Of a stretch of DNA of 64,000 bases, positions 42,211-54,125 are shown in pieces. The stretch is from Metamycoplasma hyosynoviae. Its GTDB lineage: Bacteria > Bacillota_I > Bacilli_A > Mycoplasmatales > Metamycoplasmataceae. The notes below the pieces were generated by a model that did no database searches, was not told the DNA's origin, and saw nothing but the letters and a program-made list of their open reading frames with translations. How positions within the stretch are numbered: position 1 is the first letter of the stretch; the number at the start of each line of letters is the position of its first letter. The DNA lies in assembly GCF_004365165.1 (NCBI RefSeq), contig NZ_SOCH01000003.1, forward strand, positions 144,316 to 208,315, written 5' to 3'. A program made the translations under genes and the position numbers.

Positions 42211-44082
42211 ATGAGTAATAAATTAATGATTGTAGAATCACCAAACAAAGTTAAAACCATTCAGAGGTATTTAGGAGATGATTTTACTGTACTTTCATCA
42301 GTGGGTCATATTTTAAAAATGAAAACAGTTGGTGAAAACCAACTTGGTATTGATTTTGATAATTGAGAACCTTTGATGGCTATTGATTCTTCAAAAACCA
42401 AAATAATCAAAGACCTTAAAGAAGCTGCTAAAAAATCTGATTTAGTTTATGTAGCAACTGACCCCGACCGTGAAGGTGAGGCTATTGCACAAAACTTAGT
42501 TGATGTTTTAAAAATTGAAAATAAATATAAACGTATTAAATATAATGAAATCACTAAAGAAGCTATCGAAGTTGCTATTGAAAATCCTATATTAATAGAT
42601 ACCAACCTAGTAAATGCACAAAAAACTAGAAGAATGTTGGACCGTATTATCGGTTTTAAACTTTCTCAACTTATAAAAACTAAAATTAAAAATGCCCCTA
42701 CTATTCCTTCTGCTGGAAGAGTGCAATCAATTGCTTTAAAACTAGTTTGCGATCGAGAACGTGAAATTAATGCATTTGTTCCTATTAAATATAGCAAAAT
42801 TGAAGCGATGATTAAAGGTGATATTGTTGCGGTATTTTATTATCCTGAAGATAAAGATTTTGCTAATGATAACACTTGAATTTCACCTGAAAAATCAGAA
42901 GAAATTTTAAAAAACTTAAACATAAAAAAGCTTTTACGTGTTCAAGATTTAAAAATTTCTAAACGTAAAGAAAGTCAAGTAACGCCATTTAAGCAATCAG
43001 TTTTATATAAAGAAGCTAAATATGCATCACAAGTAGTCCAAAGTTCAGCGCAAAAATTATTTGAAAACGGGCTTATTTCATATCCAAGAACAGATTCAAC
43101 AAGATTAAGTGCTTCTTTTGTATCAAAAGCTAAAAAATATATTGAAGATAAATTTGGGGCTGATTATATAGCTGATGAAATCAAAGGTGTAGCAGGAGAT
43201 CAAGATGCTCACGAGGCAATTAGACCAACTGATATTTACTTAACTCCACAAAAAGCAACAGCAGAATATTCACTTGATGAAACTGATAGTTATATTTATG
43301 AACTTATTTACAATAAAACTATTTGTTCAATTATGAAACCACCAGTTCGTGAAATTTACCACTATGATTTAATTCATGACTATTCACAAAATAATTATTT
43401 CTTCAAAATTTCTTATTCAAAAATTATTTTTGATGGTTATTACAAAGTTATTGGAACAGAAGCTGAAAACAATATTCCAAGTTATAAAATAGGTGATGTA
43501 TTTGATGTAAATGAGTTTTCTTTATCTAATAAAGAAACTCAACCGCCTGCAAGATATAATGACGGTAGTTTAATTAAAATGCTAGATGACATTAAAGTTG
43601 GTAGACCTTCAACTTTTGCTACCACCGTTGCCGTTATTAAAAAACGTTTATTTGTTCAATCAGCCGGAGGAAATTCACTTCAACCCACTGCATTTGGAAT
43701 TGCAGTATTAGAAAAACTAATTGAAGGTTTTCCTAAAACCATTAATGAAGAATACACAGCTAGTGTTGAAGAAGAACTAGATAAAATTAGTGAAGGTAAT
43801 GAAAATTATAAAGAAGTATTAGCTCGCTTTTGACATGCATTCACAAACAGTTTCGAATCAGCAACTAATACTATGGAAATAAGTATCATACCTCAAGAAT
43901 TTGTGAATGAAAAATGTCCTACTTGTGGAAATGAACTAATTTATCGATACACTAAAAAAACTAGACAAAAATTCATTGGATGTTCTAATTTCCCAGCTTG
44001 TCATTACCTTCGAAATATTGAAGATCAAAAAAGTGGATTCAAAATGAAATGATTCAAAAAGAAACTTACAAAAGGTAAATAA
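42211..44082 (+). CDS. topA: DNA topoisomerase I
   Basis: 623 residues. It relaxes negative supercoils by cutting one strand. The TOPRIM domain starts [14 protein letters not shown] and contains [10 protein letters not shown]. The active Tyr is in [12 protein letters not shown], and HEAIRPTD and GRPSTFATT are further family marks. A single C-terminal four-Cys zinc finger (CPTCGN ... CSNFPAC) replaces the three or more of longer homologues. Starts after TAGAGGTTAT. Confidence 0.96.
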
Positions 44083-44103
44083 TTTCTTTTTGAATTATTT
44101 TTT
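44077..44103 (+). terminator. terminator of topA
   Basis: AAATAATT (44077-44084) pairs with AATTATTT (44093-44100) and runs into T residues; the hairpin overlaps the topA stop. Confidence 0.55.
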
Positions 44104-44136
44104 ATTTAGATAATTAATAATGTAAAATAATAAAAT

Positions 44137-45111
44137 ATGGAAAGTAATAAAGATAGTAAAAATCCTGAAAAAAATCCTTTGTCACAAGCTGATAAAGAAT
44201 TTTCTGCTTTTGCTAATAAAGCTAGACGTAGAGAAATTCTAACTTGAGTTTTAGTACCTACTTTTTCAGTTGCGTTAATTAGCGGAGCAGGTTATTTTTC
44301 TTATATTAAAAATAGATCTAAAGATGATGTAAATATTTCTTTAAATAAATTCCGAAAAATAGCAAGTGAAGAAGTCAAAATTGAAGATCTATTTTTAGAA
44401 AAAACCAATAAAGAAATTGTTGATGATTTTAACTATAATGTTGAATTCCATAAACTTCACAACACACAACCTAATGCTAAGGCATTTGATGCACATTTAT
44501 ATATTGAAAAGTATTTCAAATATTCAATTCAAACTGAAACTAAATATGAAAAATACTTAAATTTTCGTTTCACTAACATTGAACTAGTACCAAATAGTCC
44601 TGATGAAATAAAAATTTCATATTCTATCAACTGAAAATTCAACGAAAAAGCTAATATGAGTGATAGTGAAAAAGAAAAACAAACTAAAAAAATCAAAAGA
44701 TACACTGTTGAAAACTTCAAGATTTTAAAAAGGCAAAGTCAATTCATTGATCTAATCAATGAAAAATTTGATAATAACTTAAAAGAAAAAACTCCTGCTG
44801 TTATTGCAATTATTTCTAAAGAAACCGATCCGGAAAAGAAGTTTGAATACTTTAATTCAAACGAATTTAAAAAAGCCATCTGAGATTGATTTTTAGAAAT
44901 TGCAAATCAAAGCAATATCAAACCAATTCAATATAAAGACTATGACATCGCACCATATCATTTTAATGAAAATGCTACTACTTTTAACAATATCGAATGA
45001 AACCCTAAAAAAGGATTAAACCAACTAACTATTGACTTTTGTTTTTATAATAAAACCACCAAATTACATTCAAAAGGTTATCGCAAGATAATTACAATCT
45101 ACGGAATATAA
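44137..45111 (+). CDS. single-span membrane protein of unknown function
   Basis: 324 residues. A polar N-terminus of about 40 residues precedes one membrane segment (TWVLVPTFSVALISGAGYFS, about residues 40-60). The remaining 260 residues would be outside and are Lys/Asn/Phe-rich with alternating strand-like stretches. No lipobox. It lies 2 bp before the cmk gene. No family recognised. Confidence 0.75.
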
Positions 45112-45113
45112 AA

Positions 45114-46163
45114 ATGAAGTCTTCAAATTCGAAATTACAAAAGAAATTAGAATATATCAAAAACCATTTTGTCACTACTAGTCTAAAATCAATTCCAATT
45201 GATAAAGATTTGGAAAAGTATTTCAATTATAATTTTTCTGATATTGATTTTAAAAAAATCAAAATCCCAGAAAAAAAGAAGCTTTATGATGATGAAACTA
45301 AAATTGATAGACTCATCAAAAGAATAGAAGAAATCCAAAATCAAAAAGTAGAATTAAAAGAAAACGAAGTTTTCAAAAAAAATCCCGAACTTGAAAAACA
45401 ATTAAATTTACTCCAAAATGAAAAACAGCAATACGACAAAATACTTTATTTAAAAAGTGGTAAGAAAGACATTAATATGAAAAACAAGAAAATTAATATA
45501 GCAATAGATGGACCTAGTGGTGTAGGTAAAACTTGTATGGCTAAAATGCTAGCTGAAAAATTAAATTATAGATTTATTAGCAGCGGAATTTTTTATCGTA
45601 TATATGCTTATGTTTGTGTACAAAAAAAACTAGATCATAGCAATGAAGAACAAGTTAGCAAAGCACTAGATTTTGATGACATCAAAATTGCTGATAATGA
45701 TGATATTTTTCTAGCTGGTAAAAATATAAGCAAAGATATTCGTGATGAAAAAATTTCAACTATTGCTTCTCATATTGCTAAATTTAATTCAATTAGAGTA
45801 AAAATTAATCAATATATTCAAAAATTTAGTGCTGAGCATAAAGGTATTATTGTTGATGGTCGCGATGCTACTTATCGTATTTTGCCTGATGCAGAAGCTA
45901 AGTTTTTTATGTGAGCTTCTCCTGAAATTAGAGCAAACCGTAGATGAAAACAAAATCTTGCATTAGGCATTAATTCTAATTATGAAAAAATCCTAGAACA
46001 AATTAAAGACCGTGATTTTAATGATATCAACCGTGAAATTGACCCTTTAATTGTAAGTCCCGGAAGTATTCAAGTAAATACTGACAATATGTCAATTGAA
46101 GAAAATTTCAAAGTTTTATATGACAAAATCTTAGATATTATTAATGAGGTAAACAATGAGTAA
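45114..46163 (+). CDS. cmk: cytidylate kinase with an extra N-terminal coiled-coil domain
   Basis: 349 residues. The C-terminal 228 residues are a normal CMP kinase (CMP/dCMP + ATP): P-loop [12 protein letters not shown], the CMP-binding SSGIFYR and [14 protein letters not shown]. In front are about 121 residues with a coiled coil ([20 protein letters not shown]) that CMP kinases lack. The kinase could also start at the internal ATG 45478, but the frame is open from ATG 45114, 2 bp after the previous gene. So either a fusion or two products. It overlaps der by 8 bp. Confidence 0.9.
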
Positions 46164-47484
46164 AAACATTGTTGCAATCATTGGTAAACCTAATGTTGGT
46201 AAAAGCACACTTTTTAACCAAATAATTGGTAAAAGATCATCAATAACATTAGATACTCCCGGTGTCACACGTGACCGTTTATATGCTGATGGATTTTGAG
46301 TTGGAAAAAAATTCAAACTAATAGACACCGGCGGAATTACCATTGAAAATGATAATTTCAAAAGTCTTATCAAACTTCAAGCTTCCATTGCCATTGAAGA
46401 AGCTAATACAATAATCTTTTTACTTGATGGCACACAACCTCTAACTAATGAGGATTATTTTATTGCCGATTTATTACGTAAATCTAATAAAAATGTAATT
46501 GTAGTTTTAAATAAGCTTGAAGGTAAAAATAAATATATTTATGATAACCGTATTTATTCATTAGGGTTCAAGAAAATTTTTCCAATCAGTGCAATTCATA
46601 AAGAAGGACTAGGTGATTTATTAGATGAAATTGTTTACAATTTCAATTACACAGATGAAAACGAACAAGATACTTTTAAAATTGCACTTTTAGGAAAACC
46701 TAATGTAGGTAAAAGCACAATTTTAAATAATTTATTAAATGAAAACCGTTCAATAGTTTGCGATGTTCCTGGAACTACTCGTGATTCAGTTTCAGGTTTT
46801 TTTCAAATTGAAGGACAAGATTTTGAAATTATAGATACTGCTGGAATTAAAAGAAAAAATAAACTCACTGAAAGTGTTGAACATTATTCTTTGATGCGTG
46901 CAATTGCTTCTATAGAAGAAGCACAACTTTGTCTTTTAATATTAGATGCTTGTGAAGAAATTACTTTATTCCAACAAAATATTGTTGGAATTGCTCATAA
47001 AAATTTAAAACCTATAATTGTAGTAGTTAATAAATGAGATTTAATTGAACGTGACACTAATACAATGGATGAATATAAAAAATCGCTAAAAAAGAAACTT
47101 AAATTTATTGATTGAGCGCCAATTGTATTTATTTCTGCTTTAAAGAACCAAAGAGTTAATAAATTAAAAGAAAAAATCATTGAAATCAAGCAAAACATTG
47201 AACGTAAAATTAATACCAACCAATTAAACACTGTAATGATTAACGCTCAATTAATTAAACCTGCAAGTTCAATTAATGGCAAAAGACTTTCAATTAAATT
47301 TGCTAAACAAATTGAAAATAGTAGTATTCCTAAATTTCTTTTATTTGTAAATGATAAAAACCTTGCACACTTTACTTATTTAAGATACATAGAAAATCAA
47401 ATCCGGGAAAACTTTGATTTTACAGGAACACCAATTGAACTAATTTTAAAAGATGAAAAAGGGGATAGACAATGCATAAAATAG
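46156..47484 (+). CDS. der: ribosome biogenesis GTPase Der
   Basis: 442 residues. Der (EngA) has two GTPase domains and helps 50S subunit assembly. Both are complete: [25 protein letters not shown] and LNKL in the first; [26 protein letters not shown] and VNKWD in the second. A KH-like domain ends the protein. GAGGT precedes the ATG, and the start lies within the cmk end. Confidence 0.97.
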
Positions 47485-48455
47485 TAATTTTGGGAAGTGG
47501 TGCTATGGGAACCGCTTGTGCTAAGATAATTAAAGAAAATGGTTATGAACCTTTAATTTACGGCATCAATGAAAATGAACTTAAAGACCTAGAAAATGGA
47601 AAAAATGAGTTTTATTTCCCTAATGTCTCACTTCCTTTTTTTAAAACCACTTCAAGTCTGGAAGAAGCTATAAAAGATGCTGACTTTATTGTTATTTCAG
47701 TTCCATCTGCTGCTTTAAATTCGCTTTTCCCTTATGTTTTAGAAAAACTAACTAAAAAAGTTATTCTAATCAATACTTGCAAAGGTTTTTGACCTCAAAC
47801 CACAAGCACTATCCACTATAAATTAAAAGAAATATCTAAAAACTATAAAAATGTTAAGGATATTGTTACATTAATAGGCCCTTCTTTTGCAGAAGAAATT
47901 GTAAAAAATGCAATAACATTTGTTTCGGGTGTTAGTGAAAATTTAGAAGCTATTCAAGAAGTTCAAAAAGTCTTTGCTAATACATTCTTCAAAATTTTAG
48001 CCCAACAAGATGTAACAGGTGCTGAAATAGGCTCAATTTATAAAAATATTATTGCTATTGCTAGCGGAATGCTTGCAGGACTAGGTTATAACATCAACAC
48101 GCAAGCTGCTTTAATAACTTTGTCATTACGTGAAATTAGAAGATTCAATAAAATTGCAGGTGGTGAAGAAAAAACTTTATTTGGTTTAACTTGTTTAGGC
48201 GATCTAATATTGACTGCAACTTCTGACAAATCAAGAAATTATACATTTGGTAAAAATTACTTCCTAAAAAATGAAAAATCAAGCAAAAAAACTGTGGAAG
48301 GACTTGCTTCTATTAAAACCATATTTGAAAAATATGTTCTTACAAATATTGTTGAACTTCCGATAGTAAGAACTTTGTATAACATTCTTTTTTTGAACAA
48401 AAATCCAAATGAATGCATAAAAAATTTATTAAAAATTTCTCCAAATAAAGAGTAA
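47472..48455 (+). CDS. gpsA: glycerol-3-phosphate dehydrogenase [NAD(P)+]
   Basis: 327 residues. It reduces dihydroxyacetone phosphate to glycerol-3-phosphate for phospholipid synthesis. NAD-binding ILGSGAMGTACAKI, the conserved LIGPSFAEE, and the catalytic IGSIYKNIIAIASGM plus GLTCLGDLILTATS are visible. The start overlaps der by 13 bp. Confidence 0.94.
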
Positions 48456-48516
48456 ATTTGGTATATTTAATAATGTTCGTTTCTATTATCCTAAACGAAA
48501 CAAAAGGACAAATCCC

Positions 48517-48795
48517 ATGAACAAAAGAGAATTAATTGTCGCTGCAAGTGAAAACACTGGGCATCCACAAGTCTTAATTGAAGCTATTTGAAATGAAATA
48601 GAAAGACTTATAATTGAAGAACTTGCGCAAAAAAATAATGTATCTATTTCTGGTTTCGGAACATTTACAGTTGTTGAAAAACCTGAAATTACACGTGTAA
48701 ACTATTTTACAAAAGATACAATTATAGTTCCTGCAAAAACAGAACCTAAATTCCGTTTTTCTGATGTCTTTAAAGCCCAGGTTAACAGAAACTAA
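48517..48795 (+). CDS. HU-family DNA-binding protein
   Basis: 92 residues with one UGA-Trp. MNKRELIVAAS at the start and the core VSISGFGTFTVVEKPEITRV match HU proteins that bend and compact DNA. The C-terminal arm and helix are present (PKFRFSDVFKAQV). AAAAGGA precedes the ATG. The leader holds a hairpin with arms TTCGTTT (48476-48482) and AAACGAA (48493-48499). Confidence 0.9.
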
Positions 48796-48866
48796 CTTTA
48801 CTTTTTATTTTAAAATACAATAATGTAAAAATAATGAGACTTAAAATCATTATTTTTTTATTTATT

Positions 48867-49400
48867 TTAAAGCGAATAATTTTTATTTAAAATGCTTATA
48901 TAATCAATATATCCTGGATAAATTAGTGGAATTAATTCACCTAACAGTAATGCTTCATCATAGGCTAATGTCTTTTTATTATAAACACCTCATTGCAAAA
49001 GTTTATCATGTAAAATCAAAACAAATTGGTTTTGGATTTTAAAAAAGAAAATTCAAAATGCAAGTCCTTTGTGTTTAGAAATTTCGCTTAAATAATTAAT
49101 TTGATGCATTTTGATATTAGAAAGAGAAAAATTCTTTTGTTCAGTACTTTTAGCTTCGAATGCTAAAAACTTACCTTTATAAATACCATAATAATCTACA
49201 GTACTTTTAGAAACGATGTGAGCATTTTCGGTTTTTAGTATGTCTTTATCCACATAAGTTGATTTGAATTTAATATCAAGATTTTTCTTATGTACTATGC
49301 AAATATCATTTTGCAAATAAAAAATATTAGTTTGATTTATCAACTTTTCTAAAAGCATTCCCCTATTTTTAGGTTGTTTTACTTTACTATTTTTCTCCAT
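48867..49400 (-). CDS. recU: Holliday junction resolvase RecU
   Basis: 177 residues. RecU cuts four-way junctions during recombination. The N-terminal NRGMLLEKLINQTN, the active-site segment VDYYGIYKGKFLAFEAKSTE (Asp, Glu and Lys of the nuclease core) and HQINYL are typical. One UGA-Trp at 49053. Convergent with the HU gene. Confidence 0.92.
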
Positions 49401-49454
49401 AACTATTATTAAAACACAATAAAAAAGAAAACTTTCTCAAAGTTTTCTCAAATT

Positions 49455-51467
49455 TTATTCTTCTTTTAAAGATTTTAACCCAAGTGCTTCAAATGTTTTT
49501 TTATTAATTTGTTTTTTGTTATTTCAAAGCATTCAAAAAAAATCAGCTGCCATTATCATAGCCATAACATCGTTATGGCAGTATTTTTTCAAATAAGAAG
49601 TTTTTTCTTCTCATTTACGATCACCTGTTTTACCTGTACAACGAAGCATAGCTTCGGTTAATGCCATCATTCCATTTTTAATATTAAGTTCACTATAAGG
49701 AACTATTTGATGAGGAAGCTTTATTTTTTTAGAAGTAATATATTTTTCAATTGATTTGATTGAATATTTCAATTTTAAATAGCTAATAGCAAATAATTTT
49801 TCATTGAAATTTTTGAGGTTGTTAGTAGCTACAAATTTTGCTATATCGATCATATTGTTTACAATATGATCTTTTTTTGTTGTTAAATTATCTAAATCTT
49901 TTTTAGAAATTTTATTGGCAAATTGATGGTAGTGTTTCAGAATAGTAATTATTTCATTTAACCTTGATTTTTCATAAGTTTGATTATAAACTACATAACC
50001 TTTTGCTTTTTCATCGTAAATATCTTCAATTATTTTTATTAAATCTAAATATGAATAATTTTTAGGGTCATAGATGTAATCAATATTATCTTCAACAATT
50101 TTATAAGTTCCACTACTTTTGTCTCATTCTGTTTTAATAATAGAAGTTTGACAAACCAGTTGTGTAAATGGCTTGTGGTAGTCAATTATTGGAACAGTAT
50201 TTGTTACGCCTTCAAAATCAAATCAAACAAATTTGATATGACTTTCATCAAAAAACCTACGAATTAAAGTTGTATCATCTTCACTATATTTCTCAGTTTT
50301 AACCAAAATTAAATCTGGATTAGAATAAAATTTTCGACCTAAGTTTTTAGATTCATCATCAATTTTTAAGTAAAAATCTTTATAAAAAGTAGCTGATGCT
50401 TCTTTTATTTCAGGAAAATAATGACGTAAAATTTGTGCCTGATATTTACATTTATCTCCATAGTCAAAGTTTAATAAATATTGATTATCAATTAAATTAT
50501 CAGGAAGTTTAATTAAACTTTCATTTTCATAATATCTTTCAATGCTTTTAGAAAAATCATAAATTTTAGATTTTATATAACTATCTTCTTGTACTATTTC
50601 AATAATATTTCTAAAACTTTCATTTTTAGTACCATCTTCAAAGTTTTTACGAGTTTTATTAATGTTGCATAAATTAGAAAGTTGATAAATGTTTTTACCT
50701 TTGGCAAAAAGTCTAAGATCATCTTTTTTATTATAATGAAGCGAACAGAAATAATAAGAATCAACACCTATTTTGTTAGATGAAAATATTTCAGCATTAA
50801 ATTTAGCTTGAAGAGCTTCATAACTTGAAGTTTTGGATGAAAAAAACAAACTACCTATTTGTTTTTTGGGTACTAAATAATAAAAAGGTTCTGAAATTAT
50901 ATTTTCATAGCAAAGGCAAGGATTTATGATTAATTTAATTTTCCCCGAATTAATAGCTTCTAATGTTTTTTGAATTGCAAGTTCTTTTTTTTCTTTTTTT
51001 GAAATAATTAATATTTCACCTTGCTTTAAGTTATATGATTTTTTAAAAGTTTCAATTATAAAATCAGTAGCTTGATTTTTATAAATATCAAAACTACCGT
51101 CAAGATCAATTACTCTATTAAAATTTTTTAATAATTTTTGAAATGATTCTAGTTTCTTTTCTTCTTCTAATTTATTGTGAAAATTATTTTCAAGTGAATT
51201 TATAGAAGATGCAAATTCATATTTTTCTAAATAAGTATCTAAATTTTTATACTCGTTTAATTTTGAATCTTCTAAATAGGAAGTCATTAAATTATCAAGT
51301 GCAATTTCATTATCATCAATATCGAATTGAAGTTGATTTAATAATTCATCTTCTTCTATATCTTCTGGATCGATTTCTGTAATTTCCGAATTAAAAATAA
51401 AATAAGGGTGGTAATTTAAATATTTGAAAAAATCTGAAAAACGTAAATACTTTTTTCTATTTATCAT
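49455..51467 (-). CDS. DUF2779-type protein (UU173 family)
   Basis: 670 residues with several UGA-Trp. The C-terminal part starts WFDFEGVTNTVPIIDYHKPF and ends with YCHNDVMAMIMAAD, the acidic frame of a DEDD-type exonuclease that characterises DUF2779. The N-terminal 400 residues contain a RecB-like segment (LILVKTEKYSED). It is conserved in mycoplasmas without a known role. Last gene of a three-gene operon, overlapping the preceding nuclease gene by 11 bp, which suggests joint action on nucleic acid. Confidence 0.75.
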
Positions 51468-52296
51468 TTTTAATACTTACTTTGCCTTCGGCAATTCATT
51501 TTTTATATAATGAAAGTCATTCTTCTTTATTTGAACATTTTAAATATTCGATTAAATCTTGGTCATTATTTTCATTTCAAGTAGGGCTTATCCCAAGAGA
51601 TGTATATTTGTCATACCATTCTCTTGCTTTTTCCATATCATCTTCAACTTGCTTTTTATCTAGTGAAAAATTAAAGTTTTTGATTTTTCTTTTAGTAATA
51701 TCAACTTTATCCGGATCAATATAATCATCTTCTTCTAAAAATATAGCTACAATACTAAATTTTTTAGCGCCTATCAAATAGGTATAAAGTTGAGCTTGTT
51801 TAATATAACCTAATGGCGGGTTATTTTTTTTTCAATATTCAAAATTTTTAACACCAGTGGTTTTAATTTCAATAATTAATTTCTTTTCTTCACAATATCC
51901 ATCTGGAAGACCACCAAATAATTTGTTTTCTTTGAAATAATCAAATTGATATTGCTTGCCATCGAATCTTTTAAGTTCAGATTTTAATGATTTTTCTACA
52001 AATTCAGCAATTTTAGGTTCAATAATAACCCCTGCATCAACATATTTAGTGTCAAGTACCGGAAGAGAAAGTCCACAAATACGAGCAAAAGCATTAAATT
52101 GTGATTTAAAACTATCAACCAGTAAAATGTCACCTAAATTAGTACCTGTTATTTTTTTGTAGCCAAAAAAAGAGTAGCGATTTTTTCAAAGTCTTTGTTT
52201 AAAGGCATCTGATAAAACAAATACTTTTTTATCAAAATCAAGAAAGTATTCGCTATTGTTATAATACTTTCTTTCAGGTAAGGTAAAACCCTCCAT
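51457..52296 (-). CDS. putative YqaJ/RecB-like nuclease (MAGa7180-type)
   Basis: 279 residues. The core FGGLPDGYCEEKKLIIEIKTT has the GxPDG ... E-x-K arrangement of RecB/YqaJ nucleases. Before it stands DAGVIIEPKIAEFVEK, the usual helix with a Glu. The C-terminal QAQLYTYLIGAKKFSIVAIF is also typical. From memory, NCBI calls mycoplasma relatives 'MAGa7180 family putative nuclease'. ATG 52296 stands directly next to the upstream stop. Confidence 0.75.
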
Positions 52297-53397
52297 TTAA
52301 CGATTACCTTCTTCACTATCAAATGTAACAAAAGGATATTTTTGTTGGATTTTTTCAAAAATTTGTCTTTGAATGTTGTGTGAATTAGCATTATCGTCTT
52401 TTATCGACATAATGTCATAAATATTTATAGCATCATAAATTGCTTTATAATGTGGATTTTGGTTATCATTTTTTTCTCAATGATTATATTCTTCAATAAC
52501 TTTTTTATCAATTTCTTCTTCTTTGAAGTAAGGGAAGTAGCAATGTACTATTTCATGAAGTAAGGTAAAGAAAATAAATGGTTCACAGTGCAACATATCT
52601 GATAAGAAAATGTATCTTTTTCCACCTTTTTTGATGGTAATTCCACGAATGAAACTATTTTCAATAAAAGGTTTGGTTACTAGCACTATTCCTTTTGTAG
52701 CCAAGAATTTTTTAATTCTTTTAATTTTTTCAAAGAAAGTTATTTCAGGGTTTGACATTATATTTAAAGTTTTACGCATAATGATGTCAAATACTGATTT
52801 TCTAAATACACCAATGTTGTTATTATCATAATCAATTGAAAGTTCGCAAAATCTAATTCATACATAAGTATTAGGTTTATTGATGTATTTTTTATCTTCT
52901 GCTAAAATATGTTCTTGAAGATAAGTTTTATAATCTTCTAGATTAGAAACGCCATAAAATTTTTTTAAACGCATTAATTTAACATATGGACTCATTTCTT
53001 CTTCAACTTTAATGTTAAAGGGAGCAGCAAGTTCAGGGTGTTCAATTAGAAAATTAATTCCAAATGAGTTTAAGATAAACTTAATTTTTTCTGAATTATC
53101 TGAAATTTTACGGTTTGCATATTCATGATAAATTTTTGTTAAAGCACCGCTTGGAATTCTAAAAGCATATTCAAGACCTTCCAAAACCGAAACAGATACA
53201 TCACCAATTTCATCATTTAAAATTGAATTAATATGTTTAACACTTAGCCCTAAACGCAAGGCTAATTCTTTTTGTGTCATTTCATATTTTTTCAAAAATC
53301 AATTTATTTCATCTGAGAAGTTTTTACCATGAAGTTCTATTTTAAAATGATCGCAAATAACGAATTTTTTTTCATTTTCTTCATTTATATTTGCCAT
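52297..53397 (-). CDS. HTH regulator fused to ImmA/IrrE metallopeptidase
   Basis: 366 residues. An XRE-type helix-turn-helix (about residues 37-70: TQKELALRLGLSVKHINSIL) is followed by a zinc peptidase domain with HEIVH at 281-285. Such fusions can bind a promoter and cut a repressor or antitoxin upon stress. AGGAGG stands before the ATG, one of the best ribosome sites here. It heads the operon with two nuclease-like genes, so it may control them. Confidence 0.88.
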
Positions 53398-53460
53398 AAT
53401 TCCTCCTAAAAACACCAAATTTGTTTTAATTATACAATTTTTTTACAAAAAATTAAAGTA

Positions 53461-53492
53461 AAAAATGTATGAATTTAACAATTTTTTATACA
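53461..53492 (-). terminator. weak terminator after hpt
   Basis: TGTAT (53466-53470) and ATACA (53488-53492) with inner AATT/AATT pair on either side of a loop; T residues follow on the minus strand. Confidence 0.4.
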
Positions 53493-53494
53493 CT

Positions 53495-54040
53495 TTAATT
53501 TTCTTTTTTTAATATTCCAATATATGGAAGGTTTCTAAGTTTTTCATCATAATCAAAACCAAAGCCAACAACAAATTCATTTTTTATTTCAAAACCAACA
53601 TAATCAGGTTTAAATTTAACTTTACGATTTGATGGTTTATCAAGAAGTGTAACCACTTTTAAAGAATTAGGATTACGTGTTAAAAGCAAGTTTTTAACTT
53701 TAGTTAAAGTTTGTCCAGTATCAACTATATCTTCTACTATTAGAACATCTTTTTTATAAATATCAGTTACTAAATCCAAAACAATTTTGACCGACCCTGT
53801 TTGAGTGGTCTTGCCTTGATAAGAACTTAAAACCATAAAATCTAAGATATGATCAACATCAAGATTTTTGATAAATTCAGCTAAAAAAGGAATGCAACCT
53901 TTTAAAATTCCGACTATTACAAGTGAATTAGATTTTTCATAATCTTTATTGATTTTTATGGCAAGTTCAGCAATTTTTTTCTGCAATTGTTTATGGTTGA
54001 AAAGTATTTTTTCAACTAGTGGATGACATTCATTTTTCAT
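53495..54040 (-). CDS. hpt: hypoxanthine phosphoribosyltransferase
   Basis: 181 residues. It salvages hypoxanthine and guanine with PRPP. The PRPP loop VLIVEDIVDTGQTL and the conserved IVGILKGCIPF and MVLSSYQGKT stretches are present, as is KPDYVGFEI near the C-terminus. Needed because mycoplasmas cannot make purines. Confidence 0.94.
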   Translation of the reverse strand: MKNECHPLVEKILFNHKQLQKKIAELAIKINKDYEKSNSLVIVGILKGCIPFLAEFIKNLDVDHILDFMVLSSYQGKTTQTGSVKIVLDLVTDIYKKDVLIVEDIVDTGQTLTKVKNLLLTRNPNSLKVVTLLDKPSNRKVKFKPDYVGFEIKNEFVVGFGFDYDEKLRNLPYIGILKKEN

Positions 54041-54125
54041 TAAAACTCTCTTCTATTGGACAAAATAAATACTAAAATAACTTATAATTAAATAATAAAC
54101 TAATAAAGTGAAATATTTTTTAAAA

